Shown here piece by piece: positions 1-7,149 of a stretch of 36,270 bases of DNA. This DNA is from Rhizobium sp. (GTDB lineage Bacteria; Pseudomonadota; Alphaproteobacteria; Rhizobiales; Rhizobiaceae), in assembly GCA_029865885.1 (NCBI GenBank), contig JARXAK010000177.1, positions 1-36,270 on the forward strand. Reading direction: 5' to 3'. The notes under the pieces were generated by a model. It had not been told where the DNA came from. It was given only the letters and a program-made list of their open reading frames with translations, and did not search any database. A program made the position numbers and the translations under genes. The first letter of the stretch is position 1. Every line of letters starts with the position of its first letter.

Positions 1-27
1 GATCCTGCTAGAGCGAAACCACCTTGG

Positions 28-35
28 AAGCGCTT
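28..35. promoter_or_regulatory. LacI-family operator core (AAGCGCTT)
   Basis: A perfect 8-bp palindrome, AAGCGCTT, sits in the context TTGG-AAGCGCTT-TGA. It fits the AANCGNTT core typical of LacI-family operators. It lies about 90 bp upstream of the LacI-type regulator gene that starts at 128, so autoregulation is a natural reading. The promoter it would overlap is partly outside the window. An 8-mer can occur by chance: the same string also occurs inside coding sequence near 29308. Confidence 0.45.
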
Positions 36-127
36 TGATAGCCGAAGCCGAGAATTGCCAGAGTGCCCGCTTGCATGTGATAAGCGGCAGAAGCGGAGAT
101 GTTCCCGCAGGAGTTCGACGGCACGAC

Positions 128-1156
128 ATGAAGCTCAAGGAATTTGCCAGAGAGATCGGACTGTCACCGACGACGGTAAGCCGCGCCTTAAGCGGCTACC
201 CGGAAGTCAACGAGGCCACGCGCGCCCGGGTGATGGAAGAGGCCGCGCGCCTTGGCTATCACCCCAACATCAATGCGGTCCGCCTCGCAACCGGCCGCGC
301 CGGCGCGATCGGCGTTGTCATGACCAAGGCCGGCGACTACCAGTTTTCCGAATTCATGAGCGGCATGGCCGACCGGTTGAGCGGCGAGGATATCGACATC
401 CTGATCACGCCAATGGCCGAACATGATACGGGCGACGAAATCCAGCTCTACCGGCGCCTGGCCGAAAGTCGCCGCGTTGACGCGGTGGTCATCCATTCGC
501 CGCGCCCGAGAGACCCCCGCATAGCCCTGCTGCACCAGCTCAAACTACCCTTCATCGTCCATGGCCGCTCAGAAACCGAGATCCCGCACGCCTGGCTGGA
601 CATCGACAACGAGGGTGCGATCCGTCGCAGCACGGAGCACCTGCTCGATCTCGGCCATCGGCGGATTGCGCTGCTCAACGGTCGCGAGGGCCTGACCTTC
701 ACCCTGCACCGGCTCGCGGGCTACAAGGCGGCACTCGCCGAGCGGGGCGTGCCCTTTGACCCGAAGCTCGTGACCCATGGCACCTTCACCGACGAGATCG
801 GTTTCCGCTATGCACGCTCGGCACTCGAACAGCGACCGCGCCCGACCGCCTTCGTGGCCGGCTCGATGATGACAGCGCTCGGCGTCTATCGCGCCGCGCG
901 TTCCATGAACCTCGTCCTCGGCCGGGACATCTCCGTCATCGCCCATGACGACGTCTTTCCCTATCTGACCGCCGAAAACATGGCGCCGTCGCTCTCGACC
1001 ACCCGCTCCTCCCTCCGCGCCGCCGGCAGCCGGATTACAGACCTTCTCTTGCAAATGCTTTCGGGACGCGAGGCAAGCGATATCGGCGAACTCTGGCCGA
1101 TCGAACTGATCCTGCGCGAAACCAGTCGCCCTGTACCGAAGGATGCAGCCGAATGA
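128..1156 (+). CDS. LacI-family transcriptional regulator
   Basis: A 342-residue DNA-binding repressor of the LacI/GalR family. Residues 1-50 hold the helix-turn-helix (LKEFAREIGLSPTTVSRAL) and the hinge helix (RLGYHPNINAVRLATG). The rest is a periplasmic-binding-protein-like effector domain, starting at the GAIGVV strand, that normally binds a sugar or sugar phosphate. The ATG at 128 is chosen because the HTH begins immediately after it and AGGAG lies at 109-113. The frame stays open upstream to 35, but that extension has no family features. Its stop overlaps the start of the PfkB kinase by four bases (ATGA), so the two are co-translated and the kinase substrate or its precursor is the likely inducer. 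A LacI-like operator core lies at 28-35. The effector cannot be named from sequence. Confidence 0.93.
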   Translation: MKLKEFAREIGLSPTTVSRALSGYPEVNEATRARVMEEAARLGYHPNINAVRLATGRAGAIGVVMTKAGDYQFSEFMSGMADRLSGEDIDILITPMAEHDTGDEIQLYRRLAESRRVDAVVIHSPRPRDPRIALLHQLKLPFIVHGRSETEIPHAWLDIDNEGAIRRSTEHLLDLGHRRIALLNGREGLTFTLHRLAGYKAALAERGVPFDPKLVTHGTFTDEIGFRYARSALEQRPRPTAFVAGSMMTALGVYRAARSMNLVLGRDISVIAHDDVFPYLTAENMAPSLSTTRSSLRAAGSRITDLLLQMLSGREASDIGELWPIELILRETSRPVPKDAAE

Positions 1157-2007
1157 CGGGCGCGCGGCGAAACCGGGTCGTCGTCATCGGCCATATCAAT
1201 CACGACCGCATCTGGCGCCTGACGGAACCCTTGCGCGCCGGGGGCCGCATCGCCTGGTCCTCGCGCGAAACGCGCCTTGGCGGCGGCGGATATTTCACCG
1301 CACGACGCCTGCTCGACCTCGGGCATGACGTGGCGCTGCTCTCGAACCTGATGGGCGATGCCCATGGCGAGAGCGCGCTCGCCGACCTCAGGGCAGCAGG
1401 CTTCGACACCAGCCTGATTGCCCGGCGCGACGGCGACACGGATTTTGCCGACATTCTGCTTGACCCCACAGGCGAGCGCACCATCCTGTCCAGCGAGCGA
1501 CGCCTGTCCCGGACCTTTCTGCTCGGCCAGCAGATCGAAGCAGATGCGTTTTACGTCAACGCGCCCAAGCTGCCGGAGACGATTCTGGCCGCACTGGAAC
1601 ACGCACCTCTTGTGGTCTCGCAGTTTCCCCTGCGCGAGGGTGACGTCCGTCCGGCCGATGTCATGGTCGGCTCCAAGGCGGACTTCCCCGGAGTGACACT
1701 CGCGGAGGCCTGGCAGCGAGCGTCCGCGCTGGCTTCGAAACGCCTGACGCATCTCGTGATGACCGATGGTCCCGCCGCCATTTCCATCTATGATGGGCGA
1801 AACGAGCGGACGGCAAGCCTTGACCGGACCGTCTCCGTTCGTGACACGATCGGCGCCGGTGATACCTTCTGTGGCAGCCTCATGCATGCCCTGCTCGGCG
1901 GGGCTGACATCGTGGAAGGGAGCCGGATTGCCGCCAATGCAACGACCGACTGGCTTGAGCTTCGCGAGGCAGAATCCGGCCGGGCAACAGCAAAATCAAC
2001 ATCATAA
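1153..2007 (+). CDS. PfkB-family carbohydrate kinase
   Basis: A 284-residue cytoplasmic sugar kinase of the PfkB/ribokinase family, which transfers the ATP gamma-phosphate to a sugar or nucleoside hydroxyl. The N-terminal strand VVVIGHINHDRIW and the glycine-rich LGGGGYFTARRL segment match PfkB signature 1. DTIGAGDTFCGSL near residue 235 is signature 2, with the anion-hole GAGD and the catalytic Asp. The length is slightly shorter than typical (about 300). It overlaps the LacI regulator by ATGA and is the last gene of that operon. The substrate is not evident: ribokinase, fructokinase and KDG kinase types all share these motifs. A role as KDG kinase for the pectin locus 15 kb away is possible but unsupported. 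Confidence 0.9.
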   Translation: MTGARRNRVVVIGHINHDRIWRLTEPLRAGGRIAWSSRETRLGGGGYFTARRLLDLGHDVALLSNLMGDAHGESALADLRAAGFDTSLIARRDGDTDFADILLDPTGERTILSSERRLSRTFLLGQQIEADAFYVNAPKLPETILAALEHAPLVVSQFPLREGDVRPADVMVGSKADFPGVTLAEAWQRASALASKRLTHLVMTDGPAAISIYDGRNERTASLDRTVSVRDTIGAGDTFCGSLMHALLGGADIVEGSRIAANATTDWLELREAESGRATAKSTS

Positions 2008-2030
2008 CAGTTTTATTTGATCGCCCTCCG

Positions 2031-2056
2031 GGAACCTCTCCACCTGCCTGCGGGTT
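2031..2056 (+). promoter_or_regulatory. Candidate EcfG/RpoE2 general-stress promoter
   Basis: GGAAC at 2031-2035 is followed, after 19 bases, by TT at 2055-2056 (GGAAC-N17-GGTT). This matches the alphaproteobacterial general-stress sigma factor consensus, described for Sinorhizobium RpoE2 as GGAAC-N18/19-TT. It lies 25 bp before the ATG of the DUF982 gene, which leaves room for a short leader containing the strong GGAGG ribosome binding site. It falls in the 74-bp gap after the kinase gene. Confidence 0.55.
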
Positions 2057-2081
2057 GGTGGGGCGCCAAACGGAGGAAGGC

Positions 2082-2384
2082 ATGACTGAAACCGACTTCA
2101 CCTGGACCATACCCGTCGAGCTGGAATTGCCCTGCGGGCTGACGCGGCGTTTTCTGAATGCGTATGATGCACTCGACTTTCTCGATGCGGAGTGGCCGAC
2201 CCGGCTGGGACCTGCCTATCAGCGGGCCTTGCATCTCTGCCGCAATGCTCTTGGCGGCTCTGCTGGCGCAGAACTCGCGCGCAGCGCCTTTATTGCAGCC
2301 GCTGACGAAGCTGGCATGCGGCAATGTGCAGAGCCGCACAATCTTGTGAGCTTCCTGCCACGCGCCAGAAGGGGCATCGCCTGA
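2082..2384 (+). CDS. DUF982 family protein
   Basis: A 100-residue protein matching DUF982, a small-protein family expanded in Rhizobiales and of unknown function. The visible family pattern is W-x-I-P-V near residue 8, then AYDALDFLDAEWP, then AYQRALHLCRNAL and ARSAFIAAADEAGM. The ATG at 2082 is preceded by GGAGG at 2072-2076 with a 5-base spacer, so it is preferred over an in-frame GTG at 2055. No signal peptide or membrane segment is seen. The gene appears monocistronic. Its upstream gap carries a good match to a general-stress EcfG/RpoE2 promoter, which suggests induction under stress or in stationary phase. The function is unknown. Confidence 0.85.
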   Translation: MTETDFTWTIPVELELPCGLTRRFLNAYDALDFLDAEWPTRLGPAYQRALHLCRNALGGSAGAELARSAFIAAADEAGMRQCAEPHNLVSFLPRARRGIA

Positions 2385-2683
2385 GCGACGGCCCATGGAG
2401 CCTTGCCATCCGGCCCGGAGAATGACGTCCGATCTGCACAGACATAGCCGTGGCGCACCGCACAACCGCGCAGCAGAAGCCCGCCCTGGCCCGCAATTTG
2501 ACGACCGGTCAGCACATCGGTCCACCACGATCCAGATTGACCCGCCAGAAGTCGTGGGAGTTTTCTCATCTGCGCAAAATCGAGCCTGCGATAGAGACTG
2601 TGGGCGGTGGCGAGGCCACAACCCTCGATCTGGAGCGTCGACCGCGCTTCGGGGCGGCCCGCGTCTATGGGAACACACAAGGT
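2385..2683. other. Intergenic stretch with no supported gene
   Basis: About 300 bases between the DUF982 gene and the convergent EAL gene. Open frames exist on both strands but run through neighbouring genes in the wrong frame, lack convincing ribosome binding sites and show no recognisable family. I see no strong hairpin, repeat or RNA gene. It may contain decayed coding sequence. Confidence 0.4.
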
Positions 2684-3424
2684 TTAGGCCGCCAGCAAAA
2701 TCGCGCTCAGGCCTTCAAAGGTCGGGCGGGCGATGTAATAGCCCTGGATGAGACTGACGCCAAAATCCGTCAGGACATCCATCTCGGCGGCCGTTTCGAC
2801 GCCTTCACAAACGACGGTCACACCCAGATCCTGCAGCATGGCGAGTGTGTGGCGAACGACCACCTGTTTTACGCTGTCGGTGTCGATCCCGCGTATCAGA
2901 TCCATGTCGAGTTTGACGATATCAGGCTGGAAGCGGGCCAGAAGGTTTAGCCCGGAATAGCCGGCACCGAAATCGTCGATCGCCGTCTTGAAGCCGATCT
3001 CGCGGTAGCTTCGGAGAATGTTGAGCAGATGCGCCGTGTCGAGCTTTTCGACCTCGGTGAACTCGAAAATGATCCGGTCGAGCGGGAAGTCCGTGCGCTT
3101 GGCTGTCTCCAGGGTCTGGCGAATGCAGGCACGCGGTTCATAGACCGCGTTCGGCATGAAATTGATTGACAGATGCGGCATGTTGTTGCGCGGGAAAAGG
3201 CGGGCCGCCAGTTCAATGGCGCGCACCCGACACTGCTGGTCGAATGCATAACGGTTGTCGGGATCAACGAGCGCAAGCACGTTTGCAGCGCCACTTCCGT
3301 CCGAACCGCGAACAAGCGCTTCATGGGCGAAGATCTCGCCGCGACGGGTGTCCATGATCGGTTGGAAGGCCATTGTAAACTTGGAACTGAACGCAGCACC
3401 ATCCTTGCAAGCCATACAGCCCAT
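2684..3424 (-). CDS. EAL-domain cyclic-di-GMP phosphodiesterase
   Basis: A 246-residue stand-alone EAL protein that should hydrolyse cyclic-di-GMP to pGpG. All the usual catalytic and metal ligands are present: the EAL motif itself (EALVR, residues 35-39), N88 in NFMPN, E121 in EFTE, the DDFGAGYSGL loop (D150, D151), K171 in KLD, E207 in EGVET and Q227 in QGYYIARP. It is therefore predicted active rather than a degenerate receptor. There is no GGDEF, PAS or membrane segment. The N-terminus begins MGCMACKDG, a Cys-x-x-Cys that could bind metal or respond to redox. The start at 3424 has AGGAG six bases upstream. It lies divergent from the 69-residue gene across an AT-rich gap. Likely roles are the motility-to-biofilm switch or polysaccharide output. 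Confidence 0.93.
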   Translation of the reverse strand: MGCMACKDGAAFSSKFTMAFQPIMDTRRGEIFAHEALVRGSDGSGAANVLALVDPDNRYAFDQQCRVRAIELAARLFPRNNMPHLSINFMPNAVYEPRACIRQTLETAKRTDFPLDRIIFEFTEVEKLDTAHLLNILRSYREIGFKTAIDDFGAGYSGLNLLARFQPDIVKLDMDLIRGIDTDSVKQVVVRHTLAMLQDLGVTVVCEGVETAAEMDVLTDFGVSLIQGYYIARPTFEGLSAILLAA

Positions 3425-3645
3425 GATCGCTCCTCGACGCCATTTCCACCAGAAAACACACGGGCACTTAAGGAAGATTGAAGGCTGCTACACAAGTCGT
3501 TTCGAAATAAGCAACCAGCTTCGTCACCAATTCATGACCATTTTTGGATCTCTGATTTAATCAATTCAGATAATAGAATATTCTCCAATAAGAGGCTGAT
3601 TCGAGAAGGCCTCGCGGGCTAAATGACTTAGCTGAGGATGCGGAC

Positions 3646-3855
3646 ATGAGAGAACAGACCGATATTGAGACCTGGGCAATGGTCCGGGCTCAGCAGATCG
3701 TCATGCAGCAGGGCGCCAATCTAGTCGTCGCCGCGCAGAGGCTGGATCACAAGAAAACCACGGCCAACACCTATGCGCTGCGGACTGCGATCATGGCGTC
3801 GCTGATCGAGGCCATGAAATCACCCGCTGCAGAGACGTTCGACGTCCAGGCTTGA
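3646..3855 (+). CDS. Small hypothetical protein (69 aa)
   Basis: A 69-residue protein I do not recognise. It is preceded by GAGGA with suitable spacing and lies between an AT-rich promoter region and the response-regulator gene, in the same direction. The sequence looks mostly helical and amphipathic (ETWAMVRAQQIVMQQGANLVV, then YALRTAIMASLIEAMKS), with no membrane segment or cysteine. The composition fits a real gene. An 87-bp gap separates it from the two-component genes, so co-transcription is possible but not shown. The function is unknown. Confidence 0.55.
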   Translation: MREQTDIETWAMVRAQQIVMQQGANLVVAAQRLDHKKTTANTYALRTAIMASLIEAMKSPAAETFDVQA

Positions 3856-3942
3856 GACGGGCCTGAACCTCGATCAACGCCGATAGGGATAGCGCCTTTT
3901 CAGCAGCTTGATCGGAGCCGTCAGACATGCGAGCGTCCCGCC

Positions 3943-4620
3943 ATGCGCATTCTGCTCGTGGAAGACACGCTCGACGTCGGAGAGGCGATCTCTCGCCGCT
4001 TTGAAACCATCGGCCACACGGTCGATTGGCAAACGAACGGTCGTGCGGCCGCCGAAATTCTTGATTTCACCGAATACGACCTCGTGATCCTCGATGTCAT
4101 GTTGCCGGAGATGGATGGATTTTCCATCCTGAAGCGCATGCGCGACAAGGGCAGCACCGTGCCTGTTCTTGTGCTCACCGCCCGCTCCGAGATCGACGAC
4201 CGCGTCGGGGCGCTCGATCTTGGCGCCGATGACTATCTGGTCAAGCCCTTCGACTTCCGCGAGCTTGAGGCCCGCGCCCGCGTGCTCCTGCGCCGCCGGG
4301 CCGGAGGCGAGGCGACCAATGTGATCGCCTGCGGCGACGTGCTGCTCGACCGATCCCAGCGCACGGTGAAAGTCGGCAATCGCGAGGTGCAGCTCAAGCG
4401 CCGCGAGATGACCCTGCTCGAGATCCTGGCGAGCCGTCCGGGCCGCGTGTTCAGCAAGGACCAGTTGCTCGACCAGCTCTTCGGCTTCGACGAACCGGCA
4501 GGGCCGAATGCGATCGAGCTTTATGTCGGGCGTCTGAGAAAGAAGCTCGAGGGCGCCAAGGCCCGCATCGTCACAGTCCGCGGCGTAGGCTACCAGCTGG
4601 TGTCCGATGCAGAAGACTAG
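3943..4620 (+). CDS. OmpR-family response regulator (TctD-like)
   Basis: A 225-residue two-component response regulator. The receiver domain spans residues 1-115, with the acidic pocket at VEDTLD, the phospho-acceptor D51 in LVILDVMLPEMDGF, the switch Thr in VLTARS and K101 in LVKPFD. A winged-helix DNA-binding domain follows (about 125-222, ending in RIVTVRGVGYQLV). It resembles TctD/QseB-type regulators, which activate carboxylate transport genes in other proteobacteria. Its 3' end overlaps the sensor-kinase start by 14 bases. It forms a tight operon with that kinase and a periplasmic binding protein. Targets are not proven; the convergent tctCBA genes are the obvious candidates. Confidence 0.93.
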   Translation: MRILLVEDTLDVGEAISRRFETIGHTVDWQTNGRAAAEILDFTEYDLVILDVMLPEMDGFSILKRMRDKGSTVPVLVLTARSEIDDRVGALDLGADDYLVKPFDFRELEARARVLLRRRAGGEATNVIACGDVLLDRSQRTVKVGNREVQLKRREMTLLEILASRPGRVFSKDQLLDQLFGFDEPAGPNAIELYVGRLRKKLEGAKARIVTVRGVGYQLVSDAED

Positions 4621-6001
4621 ACGCTCCCTCTTTGCCCGGCTCGTCATCCGCGTTGCCGTCGTGCTGGCGGGCGGAGCGGCGATCCTGATGACAGCCGCCT
4701 GGCTCTATGCCCGTGCGGCAGCCGACGAGGCCTATGACCGGCTGCTGCAGGGGGCCGCAATCCAGATCCTCGACAGTCTGGTCGTCGAGGAGGGCCGCAT
4801 CACCGTCGACCTTCCACCGAGCGCCTTCGAACTGCTCGGCCTCGCGCCACGTGACAAGATCTTCTACCGGGTCGTGGCACCCGACGGTTCGACGCTGACG
4901 GGCTATGAGGACCTGGAGTTTCCCGCCGATGTCACCAATGCGCGCACCGAGGCACTGTTCCAGACGACACGCTTCCGCGACCAGCCTGTGCGCATGGTCG
5001 CCGCAAGCCGCGCCATCGCCGATCCGTCGATTGGCGGCTGGGCGAATGTCCTGATTGCCCAGACGACCGAGGCGCGTCAGCAGCTGACCACGGAACTCAC
5101 CACCCGCGCGCTCGTGCTGGTTGGCGTCATGAGCCTGCTTGCGCTCGGCGGCACGGTCCTGGCCGTGCGGTATTCGCTGCGACCGCTCGATGCGCTGGGC
5201 GATACGCTCCGCCGCCGCGACAGCCAGGACCTGACACCGCTGGCCGTCGACGTGCCCCGGGAACTCTCGCCCTTCGTGGAATCCATCAATCACTTCATGC
5301 GCCGTCTCGATGATCGCCTGCGCCTCCTGCAACGCTTCATCGCCGACAGTGCTCACCAGATCCGCACGCCGCTGACGGCGCTGTCCGCTCAGGTCAGCCT
5401 GATCGACGAGAATGCGCTTTCCGAAAACGATCGCCGCCATCTCGACCGGGTGAAGGACCGCGCCGCAGAACTCGCGCGCTTCACCACGCAGCTCCTCAAC
5501 CACGCCATGGTGATCCATCGCTTCGATTCCGTGCAGCTGTCGCCGACCGATGTGGTCGACGTGGCCCGCAAGGCCTTCCGCGCCGCGGTTCCGATCACCA
5601 TCGACCCCGACATCGTCGTCTCCTTCGAGGCCCCGCCGGAAGCCTTGACCGTGATGGGCGACGCTCTCAGTCTGCGCGAGGCAATCGTCAACATCATCGA
5701 CAATTCGCTGCGCCACGGCGTCGAAGCGAGCCTTGCCGTGCGTGTCGTCGAGCGAGGCAATTTCGTCCTGGTCGAGGTGGAAGACGATGGCCCCGGCATC
5801 CCGGCGCAGGACTGGGCCCAGGTGACGCGCCGCTTCGTCTCGTCGAAAACAGGCGAAGGCAGCTCCGGCCTCGGTTTTGCGATCGCCTCGGAAGTCGCAA
5901 CGACACTGAACGGTGCATTGGCCTTTCGCGAACGCACCCCTCAGACCGGCTTTACCGTCTTCCTCGAACTCCCCCTGATCGATGCGAGGCCAGCCGCATG
6001 A
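4607..6001 (+). CDS. Sensor histidine kinase (TctE-like)
   Basis: A 464-residue inner-membrane sensor kinase. TM1 is at about residues 13-35. A periplasmic domain of about 130 residues of the TctE N-terminal (2CSK_N) type follows, then TM2 at about 168-188 and a HAMP-like linker. The dimerisation/phosphoacceptor helix has H250 in DSAHQIRTPL. The ATPase domain has an N-box (VNIIDNSLRHG, N362/N366), a G1 box (DDGPGIP, 393-399) and a G2 box (GSSGLGFAIA). It overlaps the regulator gene upstream and, by ATGA, the binding-protein gene downstream. The three are therefore likely made in fixed proportion and work together. The ligand is probably a carboxylate or another small anion delivered by the binding protein, but this is inferred from context only. 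Confidence 0.92.
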   Translation: MQKTRRSLFARLVIRVAVVLAGGAAILMTAAWLYARAAADEAYDRLLQGAAIQILDSLVVEEGRITVDLPPSAFELLGLAPRDKIFYRVVAPDGSTLTGYEDLEFPADVTNARTEALFQTTRFRDQPVRMVAASRAIADPSIGGWANVLIAQTTEARQQLTTELTTRALVLVGVMSLLALGGTVLAVRYSLRPLDALGDTLRRRDSQDLTPLAVDVPRELSPFVESINHFMRRLDDRLRLLQRFIADSAHQIRTPLTALSAQVSLIDENALSENDRRHLDRVKDRAAELARFTTQLLNHAMVIHRFDSVQLSPTDVVDVARKAFRAAVPITIDPDIVVSFEAPPEALTVMGDALSLREAIVNIIDNSLRHGVEASLAVRVVERGNFVLVEVEDDGPGIPAQDWAQVTRRFVSSKTGEGSSGLGFAIASEVATTLNGALAFRERTPQTGFTVFLELPLIDARPAA

Positions 6002-7101
6002 ACCTGTCGACGACAACACGCTCGTTCACCGCAGCTCTCGTCGCAGCAGCCCTCTGGACGACCTCGGTCTTTGCGCTGGAGGGCGATCGCTCGGTCTTCC
6101 CGGCACCGGCGGAAGAGCGCACCCGGCTCGTCATCAACGGTGTCACAGACGCCGATGTCATCGCACCGCTGATCCGTGACTTCCAGGAGACGGCGCCGGA
6201 CGTGACGGTCGAGTTCAACGATTATGTCAGCAACGACCTCTTCCGCGAAGCGGAACTGGCCTGCCGCCAGCAACGCAGCCATGGCGACCTCTGGATTTCC
6301 TCCTCCGTCGACCATCTGGTGAAGCTTGCCAATGATGGCTGCGCGCGAGCCCATCAGTCGGCGGAGACCGAAAGGGTCTCGGCCTGGGCCAACTGGCGCG
6401 ACGAAATCTTCGGCTTCGCCTTCGAGCCGGCCGTCATTGTCTATGATGCCTCCCAGGTGCCGCCGGAGGATGTGCCCCGCTCGCATGTCGAGATCGCCGA
6501 ACTTCTGCGCCGCAAGCCGGACGAATACTGGACCCGGATCGGCACCTACAACGTCCAACTGTCAGGCGTCGGCTATCTGCTGGCCTTCCACGATGCCCAG
6601 CAGGCACCGACGAGCTATGGCCGCCTGCTCGAAAGCTTCAGCCGTGCCCAGGTGGTCACGAGCTGCTGCAACAAGGAAGTGCTGGATCTGATTGAAAACG
6701 GCCGGCTGAAGATCGCCTACAATATCCTCGGTTCCTATGCCTATGCGCGCTACCTGCGCAACAACGACATGCGCGTCGTGGTACCCCGCGACTATACGCT
6801 GATCCTGACACGCGGCGCGATGATCCCGACCCATTCACCCCAGCCGGAGCTCGCCGCCCGTTTCCTCGACTACCTGGTCTCCGAACGCGGCCAGCAGGTT
6901 GCGCGGGAGAAGGCCTTTTACTTTGCTGAAAATGCCCCCCTGCCGCCGGGGGTGGACGGCCCGATCTCGCTGATCGAATCCGGCATCGGTCGGCCGATCC
7001 GGGTTGGCCCGGCCTTGCTCGCCGCCCAGGACCGAGCAACCCGGGAAGAGTTCATCCGCAACTGGACCTCGCTCTTCGCACCCGGCGCCCCTCAGCAATA
7101 A
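5998..7101 (+). CDS. Periplasmic substrate-binding protein coupled to a two-component system
   Basis: A 367-residue exported protein. It has an N-terminal signal peptide (hydrophobic run AALVAAALWTTSVFAL, cleavage near residue 27), then an ABC-type extracellular solute-binding fold of the Fe(III)/SBP_bac_1-like class. No permease or ATPase gene accompanies it. Instead it overlaps the sensor-kinase stop by four bases (ATGA). The inferred job is to bind a ligand and present it to the kinase periplasmic domain, as HptA does for HptS/HptR in Staphylococcus. Two adjacent cysteines (SCCNKE) and further Cys at about residues 80 and 114 could form disulphides. A bidirectional terminator hairpin follows at once. 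Serving a distant transporter is the alternative. Confidence 0.85.
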   Translation: MNLSTTTRSFTAALVAAALWTTSVFALEGDRSVFPAPAEERTRLVINGVTDADVIAPLIRDFQETAPDVTVEFNDYVSNDLFREAELACRQQRSHGDLWISSSVDHLVKLANDGCARAHQSAETERVSAWANWRDEIFGFAFEPAVIVYDASQVPPEDVPRSHVEIAELLRRKPDEYWTRIGTYNVQLSGVGYLLAFHDAQQAPTSYGRLLESFSRAQVVTSCCNKEVLDLIENGRLKIAYNILGSYAYARYLRNNDMRVVVPRDYTLILTRGAMIPTHSPQPELAARFLDYLVSERGQQVAREKAFYFAENAPLPPGVDGPISLIESGIGRPIRVGPALLAAQDRATREEFIRNWTSLFAPGAPQQ

Positions 7102-7126
7102 AAAAGCTGGCGTCGCCGCCAGCCTT
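7100..7126. terminator. Rho-independent terminator between convergent operons
   Basis: A perfect 7-bp stem, GCTGGCG (7106-7112) and CGCCAGC (7117-7123), with loop TCGC, is flanked by six A on the left (7100-7105) and CTTT on the right. Read on the minus strand it ends in six T, a classic terminator for tctA. On the plus strand it can serve the binding-protein operon, with a weaker T tract. Confidence 0.8.
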
Positions 7127-7149
7127 TGAGAATGACAGGATGACAGACC

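Noticed and set aside
2219-2680. Possible 153-residue minus-strand protein after the EAL gene
   Set aside because: It overlaps the DUF982 gene in antisense, lacks a recognisable domain and has no convincing ribosome binding site.
3575-3584. AGAATATTCT palindrome in the gap between the EAL gene and the 69-residue gene
   Set aside because: It is short, in an AT-rich promoter region, with no second copy and no regulator to match, so it is not called as an operator.
4571-6019. Long open frame (482 codons) on the minus strand opposite the sensor kinase
   Set aside because: It is antisense to a kinase gene with every catalytic motif, has a low-complexity Arg/Gly/His-rich composition and matches no family. 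High GC content keeps such frames open.
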